A DNA stretch of 64,000 nt. Origin: Roseibium sp. Its GTDB lineage: Bacteria > Pseudomonadota > Alphaproteobacteria > Rhizobiales > Stappiaceae. Location: assembly GCA_017643215.1 (NCBI GenBank), contig JAEPNV010000006.1:62001-126000 (forward strand). Direction: 5' to 3'. Both the position numbers and the translations under genes were made by a program. Below the pieces are notes generated by a model. The model did not search any database and was not told where the DNA came from. It saw nothing but the letters and a program-made list of their open reading frames with translations. The first letter of the stretch is position 1; each line of letters begins with the position of its first letter. Below, piece by piece: positions 34,566 to 44,075 of this stretch.

Positions 34566-36329
34566 CTACTGTTTATACGCCGTCCGGAAGCCGCCCCAGT
34601 GCCGGCCCTGAATATAGATTGGCGCATCGACCTCTGTCATCCAGACGATATTGCCGTTGCCCATGTCGCGCGCATAGGTCTGGATAAGGAACGGGCGGCT
34701 GTTGCGCGCCGCGCTGAGGCCGGCACGGTCGTCGAAGATCCGCTTGTTCCGGCTGTTGGCCGCGTTCCAGCCTGGGTCTTCCGGGCGCTGCGGCTGGGAA
34801 TAGATCTTGTTGTGCACAGGCAGGTAGCCGTTGCGGTCAACGGCTGCGCAAAACGCCATCTTACTGTCAGTGCCAAGGATGTCTTCCTGGATTTGAGGTA
34901 GGACGTGCTCCAGTTTTGCAACCGATTGTGTTTCGACCTGCACCGGGTCCGTGCCCTCAATCGGGGCATAGTTGGTGTCAAACAACGCATCCATTGACAG
35001 ACTGCTTGTGTCGACCAATTCCGTCATCGCGGTCGCGATGCGGTTTGCGCCGTCTTGCGCGCGCTCGACATAGGCCTCGAACTTGCGGTGGATCTCCGCA
35101 ATCGTCGACTGGAGCGCGTCCTTGAAGGCGGCATCCGGCGCAACAAATGAACAATGAAATCCGTTCTCCGTGTGTCCAACGACGTCAATGTCGACGCGGC
35201 CGAGACGGTCAAGGTGGAGTGTTGCCCGGCTGTTTTCGTGAAGGGGGCAAGGGCCGTCAACGGTCAGCAGCACGCCGCCTTCGCAAATGTCCCGGGTCTC
35301 AACGCGGATGTCTTGTCCACGCAGATCGATCTTGCCGGCAAGTTTGATCGGAAGGCGATCGTGTTTGCGACGGTCTCCGAGTGCGTTCTGGCGGATCATC
35401 ATTGTGAACCGGCCACCCAAGGCGGCCGCGCCAACGCGGAGCTTTTCGCTCGAATCGCGGGCGGCCTGGCCCCCGCTTTCGGCCGTGGTAGCCGACTTTT
35501 CGATTGCGGCCACCCGATCGGTGACTTCCTCAACGAAGCTTGCGGTTTCCTCGGCGCGCCTGCCGATTTCCGACGTGGTGTCGACCTGCCGTTGAACGGA
35601 GTCTTCGACCGCCGCGAAACTTGGCTTGATGTCGCCGATGACGGAAATGACCCGCCCGACGGACCCGATGCTGTCTTCCGCGGAAGCTTTGAGACGCTCG
35701 ATACTCTCCACGATTTGATTGGTCGCGTTCTGCGTCTCCACCGACAGGGCCTTCACCTCGTTCGCCACAACGGCAAAGCCCTTGCCGGCCTCTCCGGCGC
35801 GGGCCGCTTCGATCGTCGCGTTCAAAGCCAACAGATTGGTCTGCTTCGCCACGTCCGCGATAAGACTGACGACTTCCGCAATGCTGTCCATTGCGATTTT
35901 GAGGTCCTTGACCCCCCGGTTGGCATCGTCGGCAACGGCCATCGCCTTTTCGGCCAATTCGTTCGACCGGGTCACCTGGCTGCCAATTTCCGAGCTGGAA
36001 GACGTGAGTGCGTTAATCGAATTGGCAAGTTCGGAGGCGTTGTCGCTTGCGATCCCCGCCCGCGCGGCGAGCTCGTGCCCATCGGATTTGATCTGTCCGA
36101 CAAGATTGATCTGCTCATCGATCGTGTCTTGAACATCCCGTGCGGAGGACTGGATGGCACGCGCTGCCACATGCAAATCGTCCTCAATGGCATCCAGCGC
36201 GAACGCCAATGTATCCGCGGTCTCGTCCGGCGGGGATCCGGATCCACAAACGTCGGCGACGTGATCGGTCAATTCGGCGTTCGGTGCTGCGACCTCTGAT
36301 TGCCGCGGGGATCTGGAAAAAAGGCCCAT
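34566..36329 (-). CDS. Soluble chemoreceptor with PilZ domain and C-terminal sensor-like domain
   Basis: The 587-aa protein has no membrane segment. After a coiled-coil lead, residues about 90-300 form the MCP signalling helices with the tip [20 protein letters not shown] near 163-182. A PilZ domain follows (about 318-405) with RRKHDR (RxxxR, residues 320-325) and DICEGG (347-352), a variant of D/NxSxxG, so c-di-GMP binding is plausible. Residues about 445-587 form a C-terminal sensor-like domain ([20 protein letters not shown], then [16 protein letters not shown]) seen on cytoplasmic receptors in Azospirillum and relatives. It lies between gph and rpiA, interrupting their usual pairing. Confidence 0.88.
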   Translation of the reverse strand: MGLFSRSPRQSEVAAPNAELTDHVADVCGSGSPPDETADTLAFALDAIEDDLHVAARAIQSSARDVQDTIDEQINLVGQIKSDGHELAARAGIASDNASELANSINALTSSSSEIGSQVTRSNELAEKAMAVADDANRGVKDLKIAMDSIAEVVSLIADVAKQTNLLALNATIEAARAGEAGKGFAVVANEVKALSVETQNATNQIVESIERLKASAEDSIGSVGRVISVIGDIKPSFAAVEDSVQRQVDTTSEIGRRAEETASFVEEVTDRVAAIEKSATTAESGGQAARDSSEKLRVGAAALGGRFTMMIRQNALGDRRKHDRLPIKLAGKIDLRGQDIRVETRDICEGGVLLTVDGPCPLHENSRATLHLDRLGRVDIDVVGHTENGFHCSFVAPDAAFKDALQSTIAEIHRKFEAYVERAQDGANRIATAMTELVDTSSLSMDALFDTNYAPIEGTDPVQVETQSVAKLEHVLPQIQEDILGTDSKMAFCAAVDRNGYLPVHNKIYSQPQRPEDPGWNAANSRNKRIFDDRAGLSAARNSRPFLIQTYARDMGNGNIVWMTEVDAPIYIQGRHWGGFRTAYKQ

Positions 36330-36549
36330 AGTGCCAGATGCTCTTAGTATATGCCCATCGGACTTCTACTATTTCTGATAGGCATTAAGGTCCGGTTAAT
36401 GATAATTTTGACGATGTTTTCGTCCAAATCGCATAGGTGGATGGGTCGTCTATATTGCTGTACTGGACCGCCGCGGACGGGCCGTGTTAAGCAGCGGCCA
36501 TTCTTCCTGCCGGGAATGTGACAATCCATCAGCACTGCGTGAGCAACGA

Positions 36550-37242
36550 ATGGGCGAGAAGCTGAAGCAAGAGGCTGCCGAACGGGCCGTCGAGGACGTC
36601 AAACCCGGCATGCGGCTCGGTCTTGGAACCGGATCGACCGCCGATTTCTTCGTGCGCGCGCTCGGCGCGCGCGTGCGCGCCGGTATGGATGTGATCGGCG
36701 TTCCGACCTCCGAGCGCACACGGGCCCTCGCCGAAAGCGAGGGAATTGAGCTGGCAACACTCGATACGCTGGCCGAACTCGATCTGACGGTCGATGGTGC
36801 CGATGAAATCGATTCGCAGCTTTCCCTGATCAAGGGCGGGGGCGGAGCACTGCTTCGCGAAAAGATCGTCGCCGCCGCCTCGCGCGAGATGATCGTGATT
36901 GCCGATGCGACCAAGAAGGTCGCGACGCTTGGACAGTTTCCGCTGCCCATTGAGGTCGTGCCGTTCGGACTTTGCGCAACGCGCCATGCGATCCGTGCCG
37001 GGCTACGATCCCTCGGTCTTCCCGACGCGCTCGATTTGCGCGGCGGGGACGAACATCCTTTCGTCACAGACGGTGGTCACTACATCCTCGACGCGCGCCT
37101 TGGAGCGATCGAAAATCCCAGGCAATTGGCCGATATGCTGGTTGCTGTTCCAGGAGTGGTTGAACATGGGCTGTTCATTGGCCTTGCCAAGAAAGCTTAT
37201 GTGGCCGGACCTGGTGGCGTTGAGATCCTTCAGGGCACCTAA
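36550..37242 (+). CDS. rpiA: Ribose-5-phosphate isomerase A
   Basis: The 230-aa enzyme interconverts ribose-5-phosphate and ribulose-5-phosphate in the pentose phosphate pathway. All family motifs are visible: [11 protein letters not shown] (phosphate binding), DGADEID (catalytic acid region), [11 protein letters not shown] (catalytic lysine region) and the C-terminal [15 protein letters not shown] 36550 gives the normal length; the frame is open to 36484. The DUF2059 gene follows in the same orientation 62 bp downstream. Confidence 0.95.
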   Translation: MGEKLKQEAAERAVEDVKPGMRLGLGTGSTADFFVRALGARVRAGMDVIGVPTSERTRALAESEGIELATLDTLAELDLTVDGADEIDSQLSLIKGGGGALLREKIVAAASREMIVIADATKKVATLGQFPLPIEVVPFGLCATRHAIRAGLRSLGLPDALDLRGGDEHPFVTDGGHYILDARLGAIENPRQLADMLVAVPGVVEHGLFIGLAKKAYVAGPGGVEILQGT

Positions 37243-37304
37243 TGAATTGGAATTGTTGTAAGATTCGGGCCGAGATCGCCGTGGGCCCGTTACGGAGTTC
37301 AAAA

Positions 37305-37814
37305 ATGAAACTTAAAGCACTATTGCCTGTTGGCTGTGTACTGGGCGCGGCACTGGGTGCCAGCGTCGGTTTGCCGGTTCAGGCGCAGGAGGAATTGTCC
37401 GAGAGCCACATTGAAGCCGCGCGCGAAGTGGTGGTCGTGACCAAGGGTCTCCAAGCGTTCGACGACATTTTGCCTCTGATGGCAGAACAGACGCGGACGC
37501 TCTTCATCCAGTCCGATCCCGCCAGGACCCAGGAAGTCATCGAAGTATCCACCGACGTTGCCTTGCAATTGGCGGCCAAGCGGGCGGAGTTGAACCGGAC
37601 AATCTATGAGATCTGGGCACGGCGGTTTACCGAACAGGAATTGAGGGATTTGGCCGCCTTTTATCAGACGCCGCTTGGCGAGAAACTGTCTGAGAACGGC
37701 GCCTCGATCACGGCGCTATCGATCGGCGCGGCGCGCCAGTGGCAGGACACCATCTCAACGGAAATGGTAACACTTGTCCGCGAAGAGCTCGAACGCCGCG
37801 CGGCTGCCGAATAA
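37305..37814 (+). CDS. DUF2059-family exported protein
   Basis: The 169-aa protein starts with a signal peptide (MKLKALLPVGCVLGAALGA, likely cleaved after VQAQ). It carries the DUF2059 helical core, including the typical FTEQELRDLAAFYQTPLGEK segment. Proteins of this family are periplasmic or envelope-associated; their function is not known. ATG 37305 has an ACGGAG ribosome-binding site and starts the signal peptide, whereas the open frame begins at 37242. It lies between rpiA and gor as in rhizobial genomes. Confidence 0.85.
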   Translation: MKLKALLPVGCVLGAALGASVGLPVQAQEELSESHIEAAREVVVVTKGLQAFDDILPLMAEQTRTLFIQSDPARTQEVIEVSTDVALQLAAKRAELNRTIYEIWARRFTEQELRDLAAFYQTPLGEKLSENGASITALSIGAARQWQDTISTEMVTLVREELERRAAAE

Positions 37815-37977
37815 CCCCCGAACGGAATTGTCACCATTTTGTGACGTTCATTGTGGCCTGACGCCGCGCGGGCGGCCTTGCCGCATGCTGGTCCAGCACC
37901 GATATGCGCACCGCGTATTCGGCCGGGCATGACTTCGGATCGCGGCCAACGCGGGAAAACAAGAAGGTGGGGCACCG

Positions 37978-39354
37978 ATGAGCCAGTATGACTATGACCT
38001 GTTTGTGATTGGCGGCGGCTCCGGTGGGGTCCGTGCGGCCCGCATCGCGGCAACGCACGGGGCGAAAGTCGGGATTGCGGAAGAATACCGGTACGGCGGA
38101 ACCTGTGTGATCCGGGGCTGCGTGCCCAAGAAGCTGTTCGTTTACGCCTCCAAGTTTTCCGAGGAATTCGAGGACGCAGAGGGCTTTGGTTGGTCGGTGG
38201 GCGAGCGGAGTTTTTCCTGGGAAAAGCTCATCGACGCCAAAGACCAGGAGATCGCGCGCCTTGAGGGTGTTTACCGGCGCAACCTGGACCGGACCGGGGT
38301 CGAAATGCACGATTCCCGGGCGGTGGTTGAAGACCCGCACACCGTCCGCATTCTCTCGACCGGTCAAAAGGTCATGGCCAAGTACATTTTGATCGCCGTT
38401 GGCGCGTCTCCCAATGTCGATGCCAGCCTGCCGGGCGTTGAGCATGTGATCACGTCAAATGAAGCGTTTCACCTTGCGGACTTGCCGGACAAGATCATCG
38501 TCGCCGGCGGGGGGTACATTGCTGTGGAATTCGCTGGCATCTTCAATGGCCTTGGTGTCGACACCACACTGATTTATCGCGGCGAAGAAATCCTGCGCGG
38601 ATTCGATATGGATCTGCGCACAGCCGTGCACGAGGAAATGGTGAAAAAAGGCATCCGCGTGATTTGCGGCGATGTCTTTTCCTCAATCGAGAAACTGGAC
38701 AATGGGCAATTGGTCGGCCGCACCAGAGAAGGTGAGACGCTCGAAGCCGGTCAGATCATGTTTGCCATCGGCCGGCGGCCGCATACGGCAGATATGGGTT
38801 TGGAACAGGCGGGCGTTGAACTCGACGATATCGGCGCGATTAAGGTCGACGCCCAGTCGAAGAGTTCCGTGGCGTCGATCTTCGCGGTGGGCGACGTCAC
38901 CAACAGGGCCAACCTTACGCCCGTGGCGATCCGCGAAGGCCACGCATTTGCCGACACCGAGTTTGGTGGCAAGCCATGGTCGGTGGATCACAGCCTGATC
39001 GCCACGGCGGTGTTTTCACAGCCCGAGATCGGTACGGTGGGCTTGACCCAGGAGCAGGCGCTTGCCAGGACGCCCAATCTGGACATTTACAAGTCCAGTT
39101 TCCGGCCAATGAAGCACACCTTGTCCGGGCGCGACGAAAAGATGCTGATGAAGCTGATCGTGGACTCGGATACCGACAAGGTTCTCGGTGTCCATATTCT
39201 CGGACCCGATGCCGGTGAACTGGCGCAGGCTCTCGGCATTACTTTGCAAATGGGCGCGACCAAAGCGGATTTTGACCGGACCATTGCCGTGCATCCGACT
39301 GCGGCCGAAGAGCTGGTAACGATGCGCGAACCAACCGAACGTCTGCGCGGCTAG
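37978..39354 (+). CDS. gor: Glutathione-disulfide reductase
   Basis: The 458-aa flavoenzyme reduces glutathione disulfide with NADPH. It has the FAD loop IGGGSGGVRAA (residues 11-21), the redox-active pair C43 and C48 in GGTCVIRGCVPKK, a second dinucleotide loop AGGGYIAVEFAG, and the interface His segment HPTAAEELVTM at the C terminus. ATG 37978 is the only sensible start. It ends 57 bp before the convergent GGDEF gene; TCCGGC/GCCGGA inverted sequence at 39360-39382 may end transcription. Confidence 0.95.
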   Translation: MSQYDYDLFVIGGGSGGVRAARIAATHGAKVGIAEEYRYGGTCVIRGCVPKKLFVYASKFSEEFEDAEGFGWSVGERSFSWEKLIDAKDQEIARLEGVYRRNLDRTGVEMHDSRAVVEDPHTVRILSTGQKVMAKYILIAVGASPNVDASLPGVEHVITSNEAFHLADLPDKIIVAGGGYIAVEFAGIFNGLGVDTTLIYRGEEILRGFDMDLRTAVHEEMVKKGIRVICGDVFSSIEKLDNGQLVGRTREGETLEAGQIMFAIGRRPHTADMGLEQAGVELDDIGAIKVDAQSKSSVASIFAVGDVTNRANLTPVAIREGHAFADTEFGGKPWSVDHSLIATAVFSQPEIGTVGLTQEQALARTPNLDIYKSSFRPMKHTLSGRDEKMLMKLIVDSDTDKVLGVHILGPDAGELAQALGITLQMGATKADFDRTIAVHPTAAEELVTMREPTERLRG

Positions 39355-39411
39355 AGCCCATCCGGCGATTGAGGTTTGCCGGACAGCTTTGGGTTCGGGC
39401 CGGCTTTAACG

Positions 39412-40995
39412 TTAAGCCGCATCGCTCCGGTCTCGATGGGCGGCCTGGCGGCTGGTCCCAAGGCGCGTAATCGCCCGTTGCGGTTCTTCGGAGACAAAAG
39501 CAGACCGGCCCCGCCCCGCGCCTTTGGAATCATACAGAGCCTTGTCGGCTGCGGTAACCAGCATTTCCTTGTCTGATCCATCATCAGGCGCCAGCGCAAT
39601 GCCGACACTCAAACCGATTTGCGCAAAGGCTTCATTTTCAAGAGGAATTTGCTGTTTCACATCGGCGATCATCTGGATGGACAGCGCCTTCAAACGGTCC
39701 CGCTCGACATAACGGTGGAACAGAATGACAAATTCGTCCCCGCCAATCCGCGACACAAGACCATCCGCGCCGATCCGTTTTTGCAAGCGCTCGGCGACTG
39801 TCTTGATCACGGTGTCGCCGGCGGCGTGCCCAAAGGTGTCATTTACATGCTTGAACTTGTCCAGATCGCAATGCAGTAGAGCAAATGGGGTATCTGGCAG
39901 GTTTTGGGTCGCCTTTGCCAGGGCTTGATTGAATTGGAGACGGTTGGCCAGTCCGGACAGTGTGTCATGAAGCGCCAGGTACCGATTGCGCTGTTCGCTT
40001 TCTTGGAGCGACTTGGTCAACTCGCCAATCCGCCATGTGATGCCAAAGGCCAGAATGGCGAGCGCAACACTTAAAACCAGGACGACCGGAATGACCGTTG
40101 GCCAGATGGACATCCCGACCGTTCGGCTCTGCCACTCGAACGCACCCAGTGTCTGGCCCTCAAGGCCATGGATCGTGAGGGAGGCGGCGCCCTTTTGATC
40201 CGACAGCGTCCGGCTGAATTTCAGTTGGTCGAACGAGAGCGCGCCACTCAAATCCTGCAGCATCATGGCGTCGGATTTGGCGAGCTGGCCATGAAGGTCG
40301 GTCAGCATGCCCCCGTCTATAAACACGGCTGAAACCAGCACGGTCGCCGGACCGTCTGGGAGCGTGATACGGTCGTAATCCGGCATAATCGGAACCGCGC
40401 CGATCATGGCGACCCGTTGATCTACTTCGGCAAAGCCCAATACCGCATAGTCTTCGGGTTCCAGGCCTTGAAGCGAGCGATGGCTGAACCCGCCTGGGAC
40501 GCGGACGCGGTTCTTCTGGTAATGCGCCTGAGCTTGGTCATAGACCGTTTCAAGCAACGGATTGCCGGCCAGGGGCGCGTTGGTGATATGGGTGTAGTCC
40601 CCAAAGGCCTCGACACGGATTGTCCGATTCGAATCGATGAGGACCGTGCGGCTATGATTGTGATCGGACCATAAGGCGCTGAGTTGGTCCTGCACGAATG
40701 GGACCTTGAATGCCCTGACGAGTTTACGCACAGCGTCGTCCGAGCGCGCGAAGTAGAGCTGCTCTTGAACCAGGCTTTGCAGCCGGTGCTGCAGGACATT
40801 CTGAAACAGGTGCTGTTCGTTTTCCACGGCTTGCTGGTCTGAGGCATTGGATGCGACGTAGCCCACGAACAACAATGACGCGGAGCAGACAGCGATGAGC
40901 AGACCGGCCAGCATGAAGGCCAGTCGCGAAATGCGATGCTTCGGTGCCGCCAAATGGCGGTCGACGGTTTGCCTTGTTAGATCTGCCAAGTGCAT
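39412..40995 (-). CDS. Membrane diguanylate cyclase with periplasmic CHASE4-like sensor
   Basis: The 527-aa protein has an N-terminal membrane helix (about residues 22-46), a roughly 230-residue extracytoplasmic CHASE4-type sensor, and a second helix near 290-312. A GGDEF domain carries the intact signature RIGGDEFVILFHR and the starting LALHDTLSGLANRLQFN. It should make c-di-GMP from two GTP. The usual inhibitory RxxD five residues before GGDEF is not properly placed (the spacing is off by one), so product inhibition may be absent. ATG 40995 is chosen; the open frame reaches 41106 and no start has a strong ribosome-binding site. Two nearby chemoreceptors with PilZ-type domains are possible downstream listeners. 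Confidence 0.87.
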   Translation of the reverse strand: MHLADLTRQTVDRHLAAPKHRISRLAFMLAGLLIAVCSASLLFVGYVASNASDQQAVENEQHLFQNVLQHRLQSLVQEQLYFARSDDAVRKLVRAFKVPFVQDQLSALWSDHNHSRTVLIDSNRTIRVEAFGDYTHITNAPLAGNPLLETVYDQAQAHYQKNRVRVPGGFSHRSLQGLEPEDYAVLGFAEVDQRVAMIGAVPIMPDYDRITLPDGPATVLVSAVFIDGGMLTDLHGQLAKSDAMMLQDLSGALSFDQLKFSRTLSDQKGAASLTIHGLEGQTLGAFEWQSRTVGMSIWPTVIPVVLVLSVALAILAFGITWRIGELTKSLQESEQRNRYLALHDTLSGLANRLQFNQALAKATQNLPDTPFALLHCDLDKFKHVNDTFGHAAGDTVIKTVAERLQKRIGADGLVSRIGGDEFVILFHRYVERDRLKALSIQMIADVKQQIPLENEAFAQIGLSVGIALAPDDGSDKEMLVTAADKALYDSKGAGRGRSAFVSEEPQRAITRLGTSRQAAHRDRSDAA

Positions 40996-41114
40996 CACCC
41001 GGAAAGAACAATCGGAAATACCTGTAGTGGTAGTAAATTCCGACGATTTTTCAGCGGTTTGACTATACTTCGCAGTTGTTAACACAAGATGTTTTAGGCC
41101 GACCAAATTTTAGA

Positions 41115-42371
41115 TTAAACGGCGTTTTGTATTGAGCCTGGGTCATCTCGTTTTGAAAGGGACTGGCCCCGAGCAGGCTTGGCCGTGTCCAGGACCGCGT
41201 GCATGAACGCCTCGACCTCCGCGTCGGTGTTGTAGGCATGAACGGAGGCCCGAACCAATGCGCTGAGGCCGCGCTGCGGAAGATCGATCCGCGCTGAGGA
41301 AGCATTGGAGACGGAGACGTTGATCGCGTGGGCCTGGAGCCGGTGTAGGGTGGCCTCTGGCGCCTCTCCCTTGACGCAAAAGGTCACGATGCCGCATTTT
41401 CCAAGGCCCTTGTCGTGCACGTCTATGCCCCGTTGGCTGGCAAGCTCGGTTCGTAAAATGGCGCCGAGATCGCAAATCCGCTTGGACAACCGGCCAATGC
41501 CCCAACCGATCGCATAACTCGCCGCCAGACCGAGCCCGATTTGTCCGGCGACAAACCGTTCCCAATTCTCGAACCGTTTGGCGTCTTGGCGAAGGGCATA
41601 GGTGTGGGCGTCGATCCATCGGGTCGACTCCAGGTCGACAAACGGCGGCGTCAATTGATCCAAAACGGTTTCGCTCACATACAAAAATCCCGTGCCCCGC
41701 GGGCCGCGCAGAAATTTTCGTCCTGTGGCCGACAACATGTGGCAGCCGATGTGCGATACGTTGAGCGGCAGTTGACCAACCGACTGGCAGGCGTCGAGAA
41801 GGTAGAGAACACCGCGCTGTCGCGCGATCTCGCCAACGTCTTCGGCAGGATTGATGAGACCGCCAAACGTTGGAACATGGGTGAGGGCGATCAGCCGTGT
41901 CCGAGGCGTGATCGCAGCTTTCAGCGCGCTGAGGTCGATCTGGCCATGGGCATCGTCCTCAATCAGGTCGATTTCGATGCCGGCCTTTTCCTTCATCTGC
42001 AAAAGGGCCACATAATTGGAGACGTACTCCGCCCGCCCCGTGATCACCCGGTCGCCGGGGCGGAAGTCGATCGCGTAAAAGGCCATGTCCCAGGCGCGCG
42101 TCGCGTTTTCAACATAGGCGATCTCGTGGGACCGGGCGCCGATCAGGGCGGCAATATTGGCGTAAAAGGCGGAGTAGGCGTCATTTGCCTGGTCGCGGGC
42201 TTCGTAACCGCCGGTTTCCGCCTCCAGATCGAGATGGTCCTTGACCGCCTCCAGAACCGGCCGGGGCGCAAGACCGGCGCCGGCATTGTTGAAATGGATC
42301 CGGTTCGCTATCCCGGGTGTGTCCGCGCGAAGAAGCGCGATATCCTGTTCTGAAAGTGATGCTTCGGCCAT
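41115..42371 (-). CDS. Class V (SufS/isopenicillin N epimerase-like) PLP aminotransferase-fold enzyme
   Basis: The 418-aa fold-type I PLP enzyme shows FNNAGAGLAPRPV at the start, the phosphate-binding NATRAWDMAF segment, the Asp-containing LLDACQSVGQ, and the Schiff-base lysine in SATGRKFLRGPRGTGFLYV. The Rieske-like Cys loop of cysteine desulfurases is absent. This points to the large group of class V enzymes labelled aminotransferase or epimerase rather than a desulfurase. The reaction is unknown. It diverges from the gamma-glutamylcyclotransferase-like gene by 63 bp. Confidence 0.85.
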   Translation of the reverse strand: MAEASLSEQDIALLRADTPGIANRIHFNNAGAGLAPRPVLEAVKDHLDLEAETGGYEARDQANDAYSAFYANIAALIGARSHEIAYVENATRAWDMAFYAIDFRPGDRVITGRAEYVSNYVALLQMKEKAGIEIDLIEDDAHGQIDLSALKAAITPRTRLIALTHVPTFGGLINPAEDVGEIARQRGVLYLLDACQSVGQLPLNVSHIGCHMLSATGRKFLRGPRGTGFLYVSETVLDQLTPPFVDLESTRWIDAHTYALRQDAKRFENWERFVAGQIGLGLAASYAIGWGIGRLSKRICDLGAILRTELASQRGIDVHDKGLGKCGIVTFCVKGEAPEATLHRLQAHAINVSVSNASSARIDLPQRGLSALVRASVHAYNTDAEVEAFMHAVLDTAKPARGQSLSKRDDPGSIQNAV

Positions 42372-42434
42372 GTCCGGTCCTGAAAGTCGCGATCAATGCG
42401 CGGTGTATATGAAGGGTTGTAAGAAAGAACATCA

Positions 42435-43040
42435 ATGACCATCACATATTTCGGCTATGGGTCTTTGGTCAACGCCGCGACGTTGCACCGCGATGGCATC
42501 GACATCGTTCCAGGTGAACTGACCGGCTGGGTGCGGGAATGGCGGATCTGGGGCACCGATCGCCTGGGGCGGGGTGTTTGTGTGTTGAGTGTCGCCCCGG
42601 AGCCGTCGATGTCGATTGACGGCGTCATGGTGCGCGAGCCGAAGGAGCGGCTGGCAGGGCTGGAGGTGCGTGAGCACAAATATCACCGCATCTGCTGCAT
42701 CGGGGAACAATTCCGGTGCACCGACCGCGGGCGGCCCGGCCCGGCGGACATGTTCTTGTTCCGCTCGCGCCCGGAATATTTCGGCTGGGGTGACGACGCC
42801 CACCCGATCCTGCTGAGTTATCTCGATTGCGTTTGCGCGGGTTTTTTCCAGAACTGGGGCGAGGCGGGCGTGCGGCGGTTTTTTCAAACGACCCGTGGCT
42901 GGCATGTTCCGGTGCTGGATGACCGGGATGCGCCCATTTATCCAAGGGCGGTTGAACTCACCGGACGGGTGCGTGATATCGTCGACGAACTATTAATCGA
43001 GTATGACGTGCGCATCCTGTCGTCGGCCGAGCGGGCGTGA
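42435..43040 (+). CDS. Gamma-glutamylcyclotransferase-family protein
   Basis: The 201-aa protein opens with YFGYGSLV, the substrate-loop signature of the BtrG/GGCT fold, and has a later L-x-V-R-E-H-K-Y-H-R segment that can supply the catalytic glutamate. Family members release 5-oxoproline from gamma-glutamyl compounds such as glutathione. The extra middle segment (PADMFLFRSRPEYFGW) is longer than in ChaC proteins, so the exact substrate is uncertain. It may share a promoter region with the divergent class V enzyme. Confidence 0.78.
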   Translation: MTITYFGYGSLVNAATLHRDGIDIVPGELTGWVREWRIWGTDRLGRGVCVLSVAPEPSMSIDGVMVREPKERLAGLEVREHKYHRICCIGEQFRCTDRGRPGPADMFLFRSRPEYFGWGDDAHPILLSYLDCVCAGFFQNWGEAGVRRFFQTTRGWHVPVLDDRDAPIYPRAVELTGRVRDIVDELLIEYDVRILSSAERA

Positions 43041-43076
43041 GGTCCGCCGTTCCGAAGCGACCAGCGGGGCCGTGAC

Positions 43077-43814
43077 TTAACCTGCCAGTCCGCGCAGAAA
43101 GTACCCGACGCCATAGGCGATCCCGGCTGCCGACAAACCAATCGCGGTGGTCTCGGCTCCGGAGAGGATCCAATGCTGGGTGGACCAGCGCGCCTTGACG
43201 GATCCGATTCCGAAAAAGGCAGCCGCCGTAAGGGCGGCGGTCACACCCGCCGACGCTGGTAGCTGCAGCAAAAACGGCAGCAAGGGGAGGCTCCCGCACA
43301 GAACGAACGCCGCAAAGGTCGAGGCGGCGGCCTTGAAGGGGGAGCGGATCGCGGCGGACAGCCCGTATTCCTCCTGCATCATCGTGTCGATCCACACCGA
43401 CTTGCGGGAGGTCAGGATCGTGACAAGCGTTTCCAGTTCCTCACCCGCGTAACCTTTGGCCCGATAGATCTGACGGATTTCCTCCCGCTCGCCGTCGGGG
43501 GCGTATCGGACATGCTTTTCCTCGATCTGACGCAGCCGGCGGACGTCGTCATTTTCCGACTTGGTGCCCGAGTAGTTGGCTGCCGCCATGGAGAAGCCGT
43601 CCGCCAAGAGGTTCGCGACGCCAAGGATCAGCACCACGGGCGTTGAAAGACTGGCCCCGACCGCGCCGGCAACGATGGCGAAGGTTGTAACGGCCCCATC
43701 GATGCCGCCATAAACCCAATCACGCAGGTAGTTGACTGAGGGTCCGCCTTGCAGACGGGCGGCAATGGCTGTGGGGGAATGGCTGTGTTCCATCTTCGGA
43801 GAATGGTGGGGCAT
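43077..43814 (-). CDS. VIT1/CCC1-family Fe2+/Mn2+ transporter
   Basis: The 245-aa membrane protein has the family's first-helix motif (NYLRDWVYGGIDGAVTTFA) and the GVANLLADGFSMAAANYSGTKSE helix-loop. A charged cytoplasmic segment with repeated Glu residues (EEIRQIYRAKGYAGEELE) resembles the metal-binding domain of VIT1, and three C-terminal helices follow. It probably exports or detoxifies ferrous iron or manganese. ATG 43814 is used; ATG 43793 is an alternative. It is convergent with the gamma-glutamylcyclotransferase-like gene. Confidence 0.85.
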   Translation of the reverse strand: MPHHSPKMEHSHSPTAIAARLQGGPSVNYLRDWVYGGIDGAVTTFAIVAGAVGASLSTPVVLILGVANLLADGFSMAAANYSGTKSENDDVRRLRQIEEKHVRYAPDGEREEIRQIYRAKGYAGEELETLVTILTSRKSVWIDTMMQEEYGLSAAIRSPFKAAASTFAAFVLCGSLPLLPFLLQLPASAGVTAALTAAAFFGIGSVKARWSTQHWILSGAETTAIGLSAAGIAYGVGYFLRGLAG

Positions 43815-44075
43815 TGTCGAGCTCGTGCCTGAACGGTCCGCGTTGTGGGTGGAGCGAACTGAAAGCCTAGGGGTTTTCGCGAAAAGCGGGAATGAGCTGC
43901 CGCAAACCGGCGGTCATACCATTCGCCGGGTTTCGGGTGTGGTCATGTGTTGCCGGGCATTGTATAACGCCGCACGTTTCCTCAAGAAGAGGAACTAAAA
44001 GCGTAAAATATAGCGTTCGGGCGTGAGATTTGATGTGTGCGGGATGGCCCGATCCCTCGTCCAGGAGTTTGAAAA

